64,000 bases of DNA from Erwinia aphidicola (GCF_014773485.1 NZ_JACXBP010000006.1:1-64000); one strand, 5' to 3'. Shown: positions 14,908 through 25,254, counted from the stretch's first letter. Notes: a model not told the origin generated them from the letters alone. Program-made: numbers and translations.

Positions 14908-14981
14908 TGGAAAGCGCAGGTAAGCACACTTTCCATGTGTGAACAAAAGCGACTATATAGCACTCATCTGAGAAAGGGCAA
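14908..14981 (-). promoter_or_regulatory. tssB: Candidate sigma70 promoter and leader hairpin of the T6SS operon
   Basis: Read on the minus strand, TTGCCC (14981-14976) and TATAGT (14957-14952) are 18 nt apart, which puts the transcription start near 14945. A 7-bp stem (14908-14914 with 14929-14935) would then form in the 5' leader just ahead of the ribosome site. No -24/-12 sigma54 motif was seen. This is prediction by eye only. Confidence 0.4.
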
Positions 14982-15412
14982 TATGCTAACCCTGTTTTTG
15001 TGATCTGATTTATATAGGAATTTTCTTGTTATTTTAGTTAAGTCACTGATTGAAATCGTGAATGACAATTCGGAGCATTCCTAATGAAAACTCAGAAAAA
15101 CATGAAAAAAGCTTATACCCCCCTTTTTACCCCACCTCAAAATGATTCGTTTATATTAACTGTTCCAATAAAAAACTGTTAGATACCTCACTAACCCCTC
15201 GGCCGTATTTCTACCGCTGGAAATGGATGAAAAATCTGTAGGATACCTGCCGCGTGACGTCAGCAGATCCAGGATTACACTTAGGCCGTCTGATGCTAAA
15301 ATGGATGTCGGGCTAACAGCCCGGTATACCTTGCTTTAGACCTGTCTTTTATCCTCATTATGCGACCGGCTTCACCTGCTATCCGGCCATGATCCAGAAT
15401 AGAGAGTTCGCT
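14982..15412. other. AT-rich intergenic region between tssB and the carbonic anhydrase gene
   Basis: 430 nt that separate the leftward T6SS operon from the rightward carbonic anhydrase gene. No credible ORF was found. It is AT-rich compared with its flanks. A 6-bp hairpin CGGGCT/AGCCCG lies at 15309-15323. Regulators of T6SS expression could bind here, but no operator was recognised. Confidence 0.5.
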
Positions 15413-16048
15413 ATGCAGCACATCATTGAAGGTTTTTTAAACTTCCAGAAAGAGGTTTTCCCGCAGCAGAAAGAGTTATTTCGCACTCTTGCCTCCAGCC
15501 AGAATCCCAAAGCGTTGTTTATTTCCTGCTCCGATAGCCGTCTGGTACCGGAACTGGTCACTCAGCAGGACCCAGGACAGCTCTTCGTGATCCGTAATGC
15601 CGGAAATATCGTTCCGTCATTTGGCCCAGAGCCAGGCGGGGTTTCCGCGACTATTGAGTACGCGGTCGTTGCACTGGGCGTAACGGATATTGTGATCTGT
15701 GGCCACTCTAACTGCGGCGCCATGAAGGCTATCGCTTCCTGCCAGTGTCTGGACCCGATGCCTGCGGTCGCGCACTGGTTGCGATACGCTGATGCAGCAA
15801 AAGCGGTGGTTGAGAAAAAGAGTTACAGCAGCGAAGAAGAAAAATTGAATGCCATGGTGCAGGAGAACGTGATTGCGCAGCTGAACAATATGAAAACGCA
15901 CCCTTCCGTGGCGGTGGGCCTGCGTAATAATGCACTGCGCCTGCATGGCTGGGTGTATGACATTGAGAGCGGTGTGATCCGCGCGCTGGATAAAGACAGC
16001 AAGAAGTTTGTGTTGTTGTCGGAAAACCCGGGCGTCTGTTTCGAGTAA
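15413..16048 (+). CDS. cynT: Beta-class carbonic anhydrase (CynT-like)
   Basis: 211 residues. It catalyses interconversion of CO2 and bicarbonate in the cytoplasm. The zinc ligands and dyad are visible: C39, D41 and R43 in CSDSR, and H98 and C101 in GHSNC. Close resemblance to E. coli CynT runs almost the whole length ([23 protein letters not shown]), but there is no cyanase (cynS) or cynX next to it. The start at 15413 follows GAGAG; an ATG-like start 8 codons earlier lacks a site. It stands alone between the T6SS and bet loci and ends at a strong terminator. Whether it supports general CO2 supply or cyanate use cannot be told from this window. Confidence 0.93.
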   Translation: MQHIIEGFLNFQKEVFPQQKELFRTLASSQNPKALFISCSDSRLVPELVTQQDPGQLFVIRNAGNIVPSFGPEPGGVSATIEYAVVALGVTDIVICGHSNCGAMKAIASCQCLDPMPAVAHWLRYADAAKAVVEKKSYSSEEEKLNAMVQENVIAQLNNMKTHPSVAVGLRNNALRLHGWVYDIESGVIRALDKDSKKFVLLSENPGVCFE

Positions 16049-16055
16049 GCGCGAA

Positions 16056-16116
16056 CAGGGCCGATCGGCCCTGTAGACGTAGGGGCGGACCGCTTTTCTG
16101 GTCCGCCCTTTTTTTA
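16056..16116 (+). terminator. Terminator of the carbonic anhydrase gene
   Basis: A perfect 18-bp palindrome (16056-16073) is followed by a 9-bp GC-rich stem (16083-16091 with 16100-16108) and a run of seven or more T. The second element is a classical intrinsic terminator. Confidence 0.9.
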
Positions 16117-16163
16117 CGATTGCGCGGGCCGATCGAAAAAGATGATCGGCCCCGACATCAAGG

Positions 16164-17810
16164 CTAGCGGGTCAGCTTATAATACTCCGCCGTTGACAGC
16201 GGCAGTGGTGCTTTGCCGCGAATGGCATCGGAGATTTTCTCGGCAATCATCACCGTCGGCGCATTCAGGTTGCCGGTGGTAATCTGCGGCATAATTGACG
16301 CATCCACCACGCGCAGCTGGTTCATACCGTGTACGCGCCCTTCTGCATCCACCACCGCCATCTCGTCGTTACCCATCGCGCAACTTCCGCAAGGGTGGTA
16401 GGCCGTTTCCGCATGTTCGCGGATAAAGGCATCAATTTCTTCGTCGCTCTGCACGTTAATACCCGGCTGTAACTCTTCACCGCAGTATTCTGCCAGTGCC
16501 GGCTGGCGCATGATTTCCCGCGTCAGGCGAACCGCATTGCGGAACTCCACCCAGTCGCGCTCTTCGGACATATAGTTGAAGAAGATCGACGGTGCGGCAT
16601 AGGGGTGCTTAGAGGTCAGCTTGATGCGACCACGGCTCATGGAGCGCATTGGGCCGACGTGCGCCTGGAAACCGTGCTGCTTCACCGGGCTGCTGCCGTT
16701 GTAATTGATCGCCACCGGCAGGAAGTGATACTGCAGATCCGGCCAGTCAGGCTGGTCATCGCTGCGGATAAATCCGCCCGCTTCAAACTGGTTGCTGGCG
16801 CCGGTGCCGGTGCCGTTAAACAGCCACTCTGCGCCGATAGCCGGCTGGTTCCACCACTGCAGCGCCGGATAGAGGCTGACCGGCTTTTTGCAGCTGTACT
16901 GCATATAGACTTCCAGGTGGTCCTGCAGGTTGCGACCTACGCCCGGCAGGGCATGCACCACATCAATATCCAGCTCGCGCAGCCACTCTTCCGGGCCAAC
17001 GCCGGAGCGCTGCAGGATCTGCGGTGAGTTAATTGCCCCGGCGCACAGCAGCACTTCACGCGCCGCTTCGGCCTGTTCCTGTTTACCGTTACGCAACCAG
17101 GTGACGCCAGTGGCGGTTTTACCACTAAACAGAATGCGGTCGGTCTGTGCATGGGTAATGATGGTCAGGTTCGGGCGCTGTTTCGCGACATCGAGGTAGC
17201 CGCGCGCGGTGCTGGAGCGGCGGCCCTGCGGCGTGACGGTACGATCCATCGGGCCAAAGCCGTCCTGGCGGTAGCCGTTAAGGTCATCGGTCTCAGCATG
17301 CCCTGCCTGCTGCGCGGCATCAATAAAGGCGCGGAACAGCGGGTTATTGCCCTTTTTCGGCGTGGTGACGCTGAGGTAGCCTTCACCACCGTGCCAGTCA
17401 TTTTCACCAATGTCGCGCTTCTCAGCACGGCGGAAATAGGGCAGACAGTTGAGATAGGACCAGTTTTCCAGCCCGGGCTTGCTCGCCCAGTTGTCATAGT
17501 CCATCGCATTGCCGCGAATGTAGCACATGCCGTTGATCAGCGATGAGCCGCCCAGGCCTTTGCCGCGGCCACACTCCATGCGGCGGTTGCCCATATGCGG
17601 CTCGGGATCGGTCTCGAACGCCCAGTTATAGCGTTTACCCTGCAGCGGGTAAGCCAAAGCGGCTGGCATTTGGGTACGGAAGTCCCAGCGGTGGTCTTTG
17701 CCGCCTGCTTCCAGTAACAGTACCGATACGTCAGCATCCTCAGTCAGTCGCGTTGCCAGCACGTTGCCCGCTGAACCTGCACCAATAATGATATAGTCAA
17801 ATTTCTGCAT
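16164..17810 (-). CDS. betA: Choline dehydrogenase BetA
   Basis: 548 residues, a GMC-family flavoprotein. The FAD dinucleotide motif GAGSAG is at 10-15, the GMC signature [11 protein letters not shown] near residue 85, a second signature [13 protein letters not shown] near 260, and the catalytic His region [10 protein letters not shown] near 465. It oxidises choline to betaine aldehyde at the membrane, and can take it on to glycine betaine, the osmoprotectant. The start at 17810 has CGGAGG upstream. It is the last gene of betI-betB-betA, 46 nt after betB, with a small hairpin between them. Confidence 0.96.
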   Translation of the reverse strand: MQKFDYIIIGAGSAGNVLATRLTEDADVSVLLLEAGGKDHRWDFRTQMPAALAYPLQGKRYNWAFETDPEPHMGNRRMECGRGKGLGGSSLINGMCYIRGNAMDYDNWASKPGLENWSYLNCLPYFRRAEKRDIGENDWHGGEGYLSVTTPKKGNNPLFRAFIDAAQQAGHAETDDLNGYRQDGFGPMDRTVTPQGRRSSTARGYLDVAKQRPNLTIITHAQTDRILFSGKTATGVTWLRNGKQEQAEAAREVLLCAGAINSPQILQRSGVGPEEWLRELDIDVVHALPGVGRNLQDHLEVYMQYSCKKPVSLYPALQWWNQPAIGAEWLFNGTGTGASNQFEAGGFIRSDDQPDWPDLQYHFLPVAINYNGSSPVKQHGFQAHVGPMRSMSRGRIKLTSKHPYAAPSIFFNYMSEERDWVEFRNAVRLTREIMRQPALAEYCGEELQPGINVQSDEEIDAFIREHAETAYHPCGSCAMGNDEMAVVDAEGRVHGMNQLRVVDASIMPQITTGNLNAPTVMIAEKISDAIRGKAPLPLSTAEYYKLTR

Positions 17811-17828
17811 TAAACCTCCGGTAAGAGT

Positions 17829-17850
17829 GCCGCGACGCGTACGCCGCGGC
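17829..17850 (-). other. Hairpin in the betB-betA spacer
   Basis: A 6-bp stem (17829-17834 with 17845-17850) in the 46-nt gap. It may modulate the betB/betA mRNA ratio or stability. There is no U tract in the transcribed direction beyond a short run, so it is not a convincing terminator. Confidence 0.4.
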
Positions 17851-17856
17851 GAAAAA

Positions 17857-19323
17857 TCAGAATGCGGATGGATAGTCGCCCATCTCAATCAGAATCGATT
17901 TAGTACGCGTGTAGTGGTGCAGCGTTTCCAGGCCGTTCTCACGCCCAACGCCCGACTGCTTGTAACCCCCCACCGGCATCGGCGCAGGTGATTCACCCCA
18001 GCTGTTTACCCAGCAGATGCCGGCTTCCAGCTGGTGGATCACGCGGTGTGCCCGGTTCAGTGAGGTGGTGAACACCCCTGCGGCCAGACCGTACTCGGTA
18101 TTGTTGGCGCGGGCGATAACTTCGTCTTCGCTGTCGAAGGCGAGAATGCTCATCACCGGCCCGAAGATCTCTTCACGCACAATACGCATCTCATCGCTAC
18201 AGTCGGTAAACACCGTTGGCTGCACGTAGCACCCTTTCGCCAGTGGGCCTTCGCTGATACGCGAGCCGCCCGCCAGCAGGCGTGCACCCTCTTGCTTGCC
18301 AATCTCGAGGTAGGAGACCACTTTCTGGCAGTGCTCTTCGCTGACCAGTGGACCGAAGTTCACCGCCGGATCGGTTGGATCGCCGCAGTGAATTCCGGCC
18401 ATTTTCTCTTTGAGGCGCTGCTCGAACGCTGGCAGCAGTGAACGCTGCACGAAAACGCGGGTGCCGTTAGTGCACACCTGGCCGCTGCTGTAGAAGTTGG
18501 CCATCATCGCACCGTCGACGGCACGTTCCAGATCGGCATCTTCAAACACCACCAGCGGTGACTTGCCGCCCAGCTCCATAGTGACGGATTTCAGGTTGGC
18601 TAAGGCCGCATCCGCCATCACGCGCTTGCCGGTATTGACTTCCCCGGTGAAAGAGACTTTGGCGATCTGCGGATGCTGGCTCAGACCCTGACCGACGGTT
18701 CCCGCGCCCTGCACCACGTTGAACACGCCATCCGGCAGACCGGCTTCGGTGAAGATTTTTGCCAGTTCCAGTGCGCTCAGCGGGGTCACTTCGCTGGGTT
18801 TGAATACCATTGCGTTACCGGTGGCGAGCGCCGGGGCGCTTTTCCACATGGCAATTTGAATCGGGTAGTTCCACGCGCCGATACCGGCGCAGACGCCGAG
18901 GGGTTCGCGGCGGGTGTAAACCAGTGCAGTGTCACGCAGCGGGATTGACTGGCCTTCAACGGCCACCGCCAGCCCGGCGTAATACTCCAGCACGTCTGCC
19001 CCGGTAACGATGTCGACCGCGGCCGTTTCGCTGATTGGCTTGCCGGTATCGGCGGTTTCCAGCTCGGCCAGCGACTGATTGCGCTCGCGCAGGATTTCAA
19101 CCGCTTTCAGCAGCACGCGGCTGCGTTCCACCGGAGTGTAGCTGCGCCAGATTTTTTGCCCGGCGTGCGCAGAGGCAACGGCAGCATCGATATCCTGCTG
19201 GCTGGCGCCTGAAATTTCTGCCAGCACTTCACCGTTGGCAGGATTGATGGTGGTGAATGTTTCGCCCGTTCCGGACACTTCGCGTCCGTTGATGTATAAA
19301 CCACGGCGTTGCAACTCGGCCAT
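17857..19323 (-). CDS. betB: Betaine aldehyde dehydrogenase BetB
   Basis: 488 residues, an NAD(P)-dependent aldehyde dehydrogenase that turns betaine aldehyde into glycine betaine. The catalytic Cys284 lies in [10 protein letters not shown] and the general base Glu250 in MELGGKSP; the cofactor segment is SFTGEVNTG (about 224-232). The start at 19323 follows GGAGGAG by a few nt; the frame extends far upstream into betI but without a site. It lies 11 nt after betI, so the two are co-transcribed and probably repressed together by BetI. Confidence 0.96.
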   Translation of the reverse strand: MAELQRRGLYINGREVSGTGETFTTINPANGEVLAEISGASQQDIDAAVASAHAGQKIWRSYTPVERSRVLLKAVEILRERNQSLAELETADTGKPISETAAVDIVTGADVLEYYAGLAVAVEGQSIPLRDTALVYTRREPLGVCAGIGAWNYPIQIAMWKSAPALATGNAMVFKPSEVTPLSALELAKIFTEAGLPDGVFNVVQGAGTVGQGLSQHPQIAKVSFTGEVNTGKRVMADAALANLKSVTMELGGKSPLVVFEDADLERAVDGAMMANFYSSGQVCTNGTRVFVQRSLLPAFEQRLKEKMAGIHCGDPTDPAVNFGPLVSEEHCQKVVSYLEIGKQEGARLLAGGSRISEGPLAKGCYVQPTVFTDCSDEMRIVREEIFGPVMSILAFDSEDEVIARANNTEYGLAAGVFTTSLNRAHRVIHQLEAGICWVNSWGESPAPMPVGGYKQSGVGRENGLETLHHYTRTKSILIEMGDYPSAF

Positions 19324-19334
19324 GTCTCCTCCTT

Positions 19335-19934
19335 TTAAGGGGTGGGTGCGCTGGTTAACCACAGCGCTAAATTTTGATAGCAGAGTGAACGAGCCTGCTC
19401 CAGGCCCTGTTCCATCGGCTGAGAAGTCAGCGTCATCCGTAACCATGTACCGTCAATAAGTGCGGCCATGCTGGCTCCGGCGGCACGCGCCTGCTCTTTC
19501 GGCAGCACGCGACTGAAATGTGCCGTCAGGTTGGAATAAAGACGGCGGTCGTTAATGCGTTGCAGACGATGCAGATTGGGCTGATGTAAACTGTTAGTCC
19601 AGAACACCAGCCAGGTTTTCAGCACCGGTGAGGTGATATCTGCTACGTCAAAATTGCCGTTGATGATAGCCGTAATTTGCGCCTGAGGGTCCGCCTGTGC
19701 ATCAGCCCGGTGGCGCTCCAGCGCCTTGTACAGGTCTGACATTATCTGGCGCATACAGGCATATAACAGACCGTTTTTGTCACCAAAGTAGTGGCTGACA
19801 ATGCCGGTTGATACCCCAGCCTCTTTCGCTATTAGCGCCAGGCTGGCATCTGCCAGCCCAACCCGGTCTATCACTGTCAGAGTGGCATTAATTAACTGCG
19901 CCTGACGGATCGCCTTCATTCCTATTTTTGGCAT
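19335..19934 (-). CDS. betI: TetR-family repressor BetI of the betaine operon
   Basis: 199 residues from the ATG at 19934 ([15 protein letters not shown]), the start that matches the family; an ATG three codons upstream is equally open. The N-terminal helix-turn-helix (about 27-46: [20 protein letters not shown] cut here) is followed by [12 protein letters not shown] and a C-terminal ligand domain with the [11 protein letters not shown] segment typical of BetI. BetI represses betIBA and is released by choline. It is the first gene of the operon, and the operator lies about 50 nt upstream. Confidence 0.93.
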   Translation of the reverse strand: MPKIGMKAIRQAQLINATLTVIDRVGLADASLALIAKEAGVSTGIVSHYFGDKNGLLYACMRQIMSDLYKALERHRADAQADPQAQITAIINGNFDVADITSPVLKTWLVFWTNSLHQPNLHRLQRINDRRLYSNLTAHFSRVLPKEQARAAGASMAALIDGTWLRMTLTSQPMEQGLEQARSLCYQNLALWLTSAPTP

Positions 19935-19984
19935 CGGCTTCATCGGTTTTGGCTATTGAATGAGAGTAATTGTAGACGTTTTAT

Positions 19985-19998
19985 ATTGAACGTTCAAT
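19985..19998. promoter_or_regulatory. betI: BetI operator
   Basis: ATTGAACGTTCAAT is a perfect 14-bp palindrome of the TTGAAC/GTTCAA type that BetI binds in E. coli. It lies 50 nt upstream of betI, where it would block the betIBA promoter. Confidence 0.75.
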
Positions 19999-20057
19999 CA
20001 ATAAAAACCTTTAATGTGGTTGAGGCGTTTTTTTAGATCAAAAATTATCGCTATTTT

Positions 20058-20073
20058 TGTGACCTACATCACT
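20058..20073. promoter_or_regulatory. CRP-like binding site
   Basis: TGTGA-N6-TCACT differs from the CRP consensus (TGTGA-N6-TCACA) at one base. It lies between betI and dtpA, so it could act on either operon. No matching promoter was resolved. Confidence 0.45.
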
Positions 20074-20492
20074 CAAAGTGGGTTTAGCATGAATTCCGCC
20101 TGCTTGATCTTGCTAGCACTATGAATAACCACTGTTTTTAGATCTTCAGTTAGCATAAATACCCATCGATAAACCTTTGTGTAGCAGATGTCGCCATACA
20201 CGAAGGCGCTAGCGAAATTATCTGCACAATGAACAAATTTCACGCCACCCACCCTCACTTAGGTTGGTTACTTGTTGTAAAACAGCATATTTAACTATTG
20301 AATAACAAAAACCACTCAGTTATCGCTATAAAAATGCGCGATGACGGTGATGAAAAAAAACTTGCCTCTGTGGGTTCGATCGGCGAAATTATCCGGCGTT
20401 TTTCAACTTCTATAACTATAAGACGAGCGTACGTCCCGCGTTGCGTCGACTTAATTCCTGCCACAAAACAGGTCAAGAATTCAGAGGTACAA
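20074..20492. other. Intergenic region upstream of dtpA
   Basis: About 420 nt without a supported gene. In E. coli the choline transporter gene betT stands divergently beside betI; here nothing of betT is visible. The dtpA frame stays open for 65 codons upstream of its GTG, but this stretch has no family similarity and is read as leader. OmpR sites, known upstream of E. coli dtpA, were not identifiable by eye. Confidence 0.5.
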
Positions 20493-21986
20493 GTGTCAAC
20501 TGCAAACAAACAACCCGAGGCACCAAGCCTCAACGCTTTCAAACAACCTAAAGCGTTTTATCTGATCTTCTCTATCGAATTATGGGAACGTTTCGGCTAT
20601 TACGGACTACAGGGGATCATGGCGGTCTACCTGGTGAAACAGCTGGGCATGTCCGAAGCACAGTCGATCACCCTGTTCGCTTCCTTCAGTGCGCTGGTCT
20701 ATGGCCTGGTGGCCGTGGGCGGCTGGCTGGGAGATAAAGTGCTGGGGACCAAGCGCGTTATCGTACTGGGTACGCTGGTACTGGCGCTGGGCTATGCGCT
20801 GGTCGCGTGGTCGGGCCATGACGAGGCGATGGTGTACATCGGGATGGCGACTATCGCCGTCGGTAACGGCCTGTTTAAAGCTAACCCCTCTTCACTGCTC
20901 TCGACCTGCTACGAAAAAGATGACCCGCGTCTCGATGGCGCGTTCACCATGTACTATATGGCGATCAACATCGGTTCCTTCTTCTCTATGCTGGCCACTC
21001 CGTGGCTGGCCGATAAATATGGCTGGAGCACCGCCTTCGCGCTGTCATTTGTCGGGATGCTGATCACCCTGGTGAACTTTATGTTCTTCCGTAAGTGGGT
21101 GAAAAACTACGGCTCCAAAGCAGACTTTGCCCCGCTGAACGTCGGTAAACTGCTGGCGACGCTGGTCGGTATTGCCGTAATGATCGCCGTGGCGACCTGG
21201 CTGCTGCACAACCAGGAGATTGCCCGCCTGGTGCTGGCGGTGATTGCGGTTGGTATCGTACTGGTGTTCGCTAAAGAGGCCTTTGCTCTGCAGGGTGCCG
21301 CGCGCCGTAAGATGATTGTTGCTTTCTTACTGATGGTGCAGGCGATTGTCTTCTTCGTGTTGTATATGCAGATGCCAACCTCGCTGAACTTCTTTGCGAT
21401 TCGCAACGTTGAGCACAGCATTCTGGGTATCACTTTCCAGCCGGAGCAGTTCCAGGCGCTTAACCCGTTCTGGATTATGATTTTCAGCCCGCTGCTGGCC
21501 GCAATCTATAACAAGATGGGTGACCGCCTGCCGATGCCGCACAAGTTTGCGCTTGGCATGGTGCTCTGTTCTGCCGCCTTCCTGGTGCTGCCGCTGGGGG
21601 CGTCATTTGCTAGCCAGCTCGGTATCGTGTCGGTTAACTGGCTGATCCTCAGCTATGCCCTGCAGAGCGTGGGCGAGCTGATGATTTCAGGTCTCGGCCT
21701 GGCGATGGTGGCACAGCTGGTGCCGCAGCGCCTGATGGGCTTCATCATGGGCTCGTGGTTCCTGACTACCGCTGGCGCAGCGATGGTGGCCGGTAAAGTG
21801 GCGAACCTGATGGCGGTACCGGAAAATATTACCGATCCGCTGCTATCGCTGCACGTGTACGGCGATGTGTTCCTGAAGATTGGGATCACTACCGGCGTGA
21901 TTGCCGTACTGATGATTCTGGTTGCTCCGCTGCTGAATCGTATGACGCAGGATGAACAGCCGGTTCCTGAGAAAGTCAAAGCCTGA
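20493..21986 (+). CDS. dtpA: Proton-dependent di/tripeptide transporter DtpA (TppB)
   Basis: 497 residues. A POT-family inner-membrane symporter that imports di- and tripeptides with protons. The signature ExxERFxYYG is at 29-38 ([10 protein letters not shown]). Another conserved block is [21 protein letters not shown], and 14 hydrophobic segments are expected. The start is a GTG (VSTANK, as in E. coli STANQ), preceded by AGAGG 7 nt upstream. Identity with E. coli DtpA is high along the entire length. A stem of the terminator type follows at 22008-22033. Confidence 0.96.
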   Translation: MSTANKQPEAPSLNAFKQPKAFYLIFSIELWERFGYYGLQGIMAVYLVKQLGMSEAQSITLFASFSALVYGLVAVGGWLGDKVLGTKRVIVLGTLVLALGYALVAWSGHDEAMVYIGMATIAVGNGLFKANPSSLLSTCYEKDDPRLDGAFTMYYMAINIGSFFSMLATPWLADKYGWSTAFALSFVGMLITLVNFMFFRKWVKNYGSKADFAPLNVGKLLATLVGIAVMIAVATWLLHNQEIARLVLAVIAVGIVLVFAKEAFALQGAARRKMIVAFLLMVQAIVFFVLYMQMPTSLNFFAIRNVEHSILGITFQPEQFQALNPFWIMIFSPLLAAIYNKMGDRLPMPHKFALGMVLCSAAFLVLPLGASFASQLGIVSVNWLILSYALQSVGELMISGLGLAMVAQLVPQRLMGFIMGSWFLTTAGAAMVAGKVANLMAVPENITDPLLSLHVYGDVFLKIGITTGVIAVLMILVAPLLNRMTQDEQPVPEKVKA

Positions 21987-22007
21987 CGGCTGACGCGGTA
22001 ATGATCG

Positions 22008-22033
22008 GGGCGGCAGCAATGTCGCCCTTTTTT
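22008..22033 (+). terminator. Terminator of dtpA
   Basis: A GGGCG/CGCCC stem (22008-22012 with 22023-22027) followed by six T. It overlaps the last bases of the convergent gene at 22032. Confidence 0.65.
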
Positions 22034-22925
22034 ATTGCTCGTCGCCCGCTGCAAGCGAAGAATCCGCATACTCCACGCTCAACCCTGCCGCGGGCAGCAG
22101 CTGACGCAGGCGCAGGATGCGCTGCGGTGCCAGCGTCCAGAAGCGTTCTACCCGCCCCTCTCCCGGCCGCTGCCACAACACTTCCGCCCGCCCCTGAATA
22201 TGCAGCGCCGCTCCCTGCTGAAAGTCCATAACCAGTAGCGCCACGCGCGGCTCCAGCAGTATGTTACCCAGCGTATTCATATAGCGATTGCCGCTGTAGT
22301 CCGGGATCAGCAGCTTACCTCCGCTGAGGGTTATGAATCCCGGCACTCCTCCACGATGGGAAATATCCGCGCCGCCCACCCCTCCTGCGCGCCTGGCGTG
22401 GCTGGCGACAAAAAAGGTGTCGGCAGCGGCGATCAGATAGCGTGCATCGGCATCCAGCGCGGCAAGAGGCTCCACCCCTGGCTGACGCCTGCTGTCAGGG
22501 GGTGGCAGCACCCGTCGCTGAATATACTGCGGGCAGTTACCAAAGCTCTCCTGCACGCGAATGCGCATGCTGTGCTGGTCAATACGCTCAACCACCCCGT
22601 TGACGCGATTTCGCCGCCGGTTAGACAGGTCGATGCCCAGCCCGCCAAACGGCATGCCGGGCTGGATAGCGGGCAGATACGGCAAGTTATGCAGCGCGCT
22701 GCGCGAAATATCCAGATGCTGTTCATCCGGGGTGGCAATAAACCCCTGCGCCCCCTGAATCAGCGCGGCAACCGGATAACCGTCAGCACCCGCAAAGGTG
22801 AGGTAAAAGGTCTGCAGCCCCTGATAAAACAGGCGATGTTGCTCCGGCATCGTCGGGTAGATCGCCGCTTTCACCCGCTGATACCCGGCCTTTTCCTGCG
22901 CCTGCTGCTCCCCCCGATGGAACAT
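22032..22925 (-). CDS. Pyridoxamine 5'-phosphate oxidase-family flavin-binding protein
   Basis: 297 residues. Split-barrel FMN-binding fold of the PNPOx-like type, in two parts: an N-terminal region with FYLTFAGADGYPVAALIQG and DISRSALHNLPYL, and a C-terminal barrel with FFVASHAR, GGVPGFITLSGGKLLIPDYSGNRYMNTLGNIL and VALLVMDFQ. The ATG at 22925 follows GGAGGAG; a GTG at 22931 is also open. It starts 2 nt after the GST gene stop, so the two form an operon, divergent from a LysR gene. The substrate is unknown. Related proteins are often the front part of larger flavin/2Fe-2S reductases, but no such domain is attached here. Confidence 0.8.
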   Translation of the reverse strand: MFHRGEQQAQEKAGYQRVKAAIYPTMPEQHRLFYQGLQTFYLTFAGADGYPVAALIQGAQGFIATPDEQHLDISRSALHNLPYLPAIQPGMPFGGLGIDLSNRRRNRVNGVVERIDQHSMRIRVQESFGNCPQYIQRRVLPPPDSRRQPGVEPLAALDADARYLIAAADTFFVASHARRAGGVGGADISHRGGVPGFITLSGGKLLIPDYSGNRYMNTLGNILLEPRVALLVMDFQQGAALHIQGRAEVLWQRPGEGRVERFWTLAPQRILRLRQLLPAAGLSVEYADSSLAAGDEQ

Positions 22926-22927
22926 AT

Positions 22928-23545
22928 TCACTCCTCCGCCGGCAGCGGCAGTGCCGGGAGTGCGACAAAGCCCGGCAGCGCCTCAATACGCTGAAGCCAG
23001 CGCTGGATTGCGGGATAGTGACGCAGCGAAATGCCCCCTTCTGGCGCACGGGCGACATAGGCATAGCAGGCAAGATCGGCAATGGTTGCACGCTCGGCGA
23101 CCAGCCATTGCCTGCTGCTCAGGTGCGCTTCCAGCTGGGGTAAGAATTTTGCCGCCACCGCCCGCGCTGAGTCGTAGTTTTCCGCCACGCCAAACTGCTT
23201 AATCAGGCGAGCCGACGCCACGCCGTAGCGGATCTCGCCAGCCGCTTTTGCCAGCCACTGATGCACCGCCACCTCCTGCGACAACTCCTGCGGCAGCCAG
23301 CCGCTTGCGGGGGCATAGCGTTTTACCAGCCAGATCATAATGGCATTACTGTCGGTAATCACCGTCTCACCCTCCACCAGCACCGGGATCTGGCCCAGCG
23401 GGTTAAGCGCGAGGAACTGCGCGCTTTGCCTGTAGCCAGCATCGGCTTCTACCCAGTCCGCAGAGAGGTTCAGCATACTCAGCAGCAGTTTGACGCGATG
23501 AACGTGCCCGGATAGCTCGGTGCCATATAAAGTTAAGCCTGTCAT
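22928..23545 (-). CDS. Glutathione S-transferase family protein
   Basis: 205 residues. The thioredoxin-like N-terminal domain (TLYGTELSGHVHRVKLLL; NPLGQIPVL; ITDSNAIMIWLV, with the conserved cis-Pro after QI and the Asp/Ser pair for the glutathione gamma-glutamyl group) is followed by an all-helical C-terminal domain with TIADLACYAY. The ATG at 23545 sits 6 nt after GAGGAG. It is probably a detoxification enzyme. It is divergent from a LysR regulator at 23644 with a 98-nt shared promoter region, so that regulator most likely controls it. Confidence 0.88.
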   Translation of the reverse strand: MTGLTLYGTELSGHVHRVKLLLSMLNLSADWVEADAGYRQSAQFLALNPLGQIPVLVEGETVITDSNAIMIWLVKRYAPASGWLPQELSQEVAVHQWLAKAAGEIRYGVASARLIKQFGVAENYDSARAVAAKFLPQLEAHLSSRQWLVAERATIADLACYAYVARAPEGGISLRHYPAIQRWLQRIEALPGFVALPALPLPAEE

Positions 23546-23643
23546 TGTCATCTCCTCGGTTTGAATTGATTAAGCTTACTCTTGCTGAAATCGGCGTAAA
23601 CGGGCAAAAATAACAATTCATAATTACAAAAAGTGGAACAGTG

Positions 23644-24546
23644 ATGGATAAACTGGACGAGCTGGCGGTGTTTGTTGCCGTGGTGCAGCAGGGCAGCCTG
23701 GCCGCCGCCGCACGCAAATTACAGCGCTCTGCTCCGGCGATTACGCGCACGCTGGCGGCGCTGGAGAGCCGTTTTGCCCTCAGCCTGATAGAACGCTCCA
23801 CCCGGCGTCTGTCGCCGACTCCAGCCGGGATAGCCCTGTATGAGCGTGCAACCGTGCTGCTGGAGGATTATCAGCAGGTCTTAGAAAGCACCACCCGCAA
23901 TCAGCTGAGCGGTAAGCTGCGTTTAACCGCGCCCGTGATGTTTGGCCGTAAGCATATTGCGCCGCTGCTGCTGGATTTTATGGCGATCTATCCCGATATC
24001 CAGATTGAGCTGATGCTGAGTGACAGTTACCAGGACCTGATTGAGCAGGGGCTGGATATGGCCGTCAGAATTGGACAGCTGCGCGACTCCTCGCTGGTGG
24101 CGACTGAGGTCGGCCACGTGCAGCGCGTGCTGGTCGCCAGCCCGCACTATATTGCGACCCGCGGTGCGCCTGAAATACCCGGACAGCTGGCAGATCACCC
24201 GCTTATTGCAGGGACGATCCCTGCTCAGCAAAGAGAGTGGCGTTTTCGCGCCGAGGCCCAGCAGGAACGCGTGCGCATCACCCCCAGGGTGACGGTCAAC
24301 GACGTGGAAACCCAGCTTGTCGCTTGCCGCGCAGGTAAAGGCATTGCGCGTCTGTTCTCCTACCAGGTTTATGACGACCTGCAAACGGGTGTACTGAGCG
24401 AGGTGCTGGCGCAATATCGCCCGCCGGCGGTTCCGGTCCAGCTGGTGGCGCAAAATGTGAAATATATGCCGGCGCGGGTGCGCGCATTCTGGGATCTGGC
24501 CCGCACCAGGCTGCCGGAGATTGAGAGCTTGCGCTGGGTTAAATAA
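23644..24546 (+). CDS. LysR-family transcriptional regulator, divergent from the GST gene
   Basis: 300 residues. The N-terminal winged helix-turn-helix reads ELAVFVAVVQQGSLAAAARKL, PAITRTLAALE and LIERSTRRLSPTPAG. The effector domain starts near residue 90 (GKLRLTAPVMFGRKHIAPLL), typical of the AaeR/DmlR-like LysR group. A GTG directly before the ATG (23641) is also possible. It lies back to back with the GST/flavin gene pair, the usual LysR arrangement for activating a divergent operon. The inducer is unknown. Confidence 0.9.
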   Translation: MDKLDELAVFVAVVQQGSLAAAARKLQRSAPAITRTLAALESRFALSLIERSTRRLSPTPAGIALYERATVLLEDYQQVLESTTRNQLSGKLRLTAPVMFGRKHIAPLLLDFMAIYPDIQIELMLSDSYQDLIEQGLDMAVRIGQLRDSSLVATEVGHVQRVLVASPHYIATRGAPEIPGQLADHPLIAGTIPAQQREWRFRAEAQQERVRITPRVTVNDVETQLVACRAGKGIARLFSYQVYDDLQTGVLSEVLAQYRPPAVPVQLVAQNVKYMPARVRAFWDLARTRLPEIESLRWVK

Positions 24547-24646
24547 TCAGCAATTAATTTGCCTGGCCACTCAAGGTTGTGCTGGCTTTTTGACCAGCCA
24601 GGGTTAAGCTGAAGGGATCTGCGCCACTGACGATAAGGAGCAAGTG

Positions 24647-25252
24647 ATGAAACTGTACTGCAAATCCGGAGCCTGTTCGCTGTCACCTCACATTGTACTG
24701 CGGGAAACCGGGCTGGATTTTACGCTGGTGAATGTCGATCTGAAGGCTAAAACCACCGAGCAGGGGGAAGATTACCTGCTGATCAACCCGAAGGGTCAGG
24801 TCCCGGCGCTGGAGCTGAATGACGGGTCGGTACTGACCGAGGGCGTGGCGATTGTGCAGTATCTGGCGGACCTGAAATCCGACCGCCAGCTGCTGGCACC
24901 GGCAGGCAGCCTGACCCGTTACCACACGCTGGAGTGGCTCAACTTTATCGCGACCGAGCTACATAAAGGCTTCAGCCCGCTGTTTCGCCCCACCACGCCT
25001 GAAGAGGTAAAAACCCTGGCGCGGGAACAGCTGTTGCAGAAGTTCCAGTACGTGAATAATGAGCTGAAGGAGAAGCAGTGGCTGTTGGGGCTGCGTTTCA
25101 CCGTCGCCGATGCCTATCTGTTTACCGTGACGCGCTGGGCTCATGCCATCAAGCTGGATCTGAGCGGGTTATCTGCACTTAACGAGTGGTTTGAACGGGT
25201 TGCGGCGCGGCCTGCGGTGGCGGCGGCCCTGAAAGCGGAAGGCTTGAATTAA
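24647..25252 (+). CDS. gstA: Glutathione transferase GstA
   Basis: 201 residues, like E. coli GstA. Beta-class features: [20 protein letters not shown] with the catalytic Cys10 region, [22 protein letters not shown], and the C-terminal helical domain with [10 protein letters not shown] and [11 protein letters not shown]. It conjugates glutathione to electrophiles and has peroxidase activity in the family. AAGGAG lies 5-6 nt before the start. As in E. coli it is next to pdxY, here convergent with it across a shared terminator. Confidence 0.94.
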   Translation: MKLYCKSGACSLSPHIVLRETGLDFTLVNVDLKAKTTEQGEDYLLINPKGQVPALELNDGSVLTEGVAIVQYLADLKSDRQLLAPAGSLTRYHTLEWLNFIATELHKGFSPLFRPTTPEEVKTLAREQLLQKFQYVNNELKEKQWLLGLRFTVADAYLFTVTRWAHAIKLDLSGLSALNEWFERVAARPAVAAALKAEGLN

Positions 25253-25254
25253 CA

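Noticed and set aside
14982-15412. Possible sigma54 promoter for the T6SS operon
   Set aside because: No GG-N10-GC (-24/-12) motif with acceptable context was found on the minus strand; a sigma70-like pair fits better.
20073-20258. 61-codon minus-strand frame between betI and dtpA
   Set aside because: Starts at a GTG with no convincing ribosome site, no recognised family, AT-rich promoter-like DNA with a CRP-type box beside it. Treated as non-coding.
20298-20492. 65-codon N-terminal extension of dtpA
   Set aside because: The extension has no similarity to the POT family; the GTG at 20493 has a ribosome site and gives the E. coli N-terminus.
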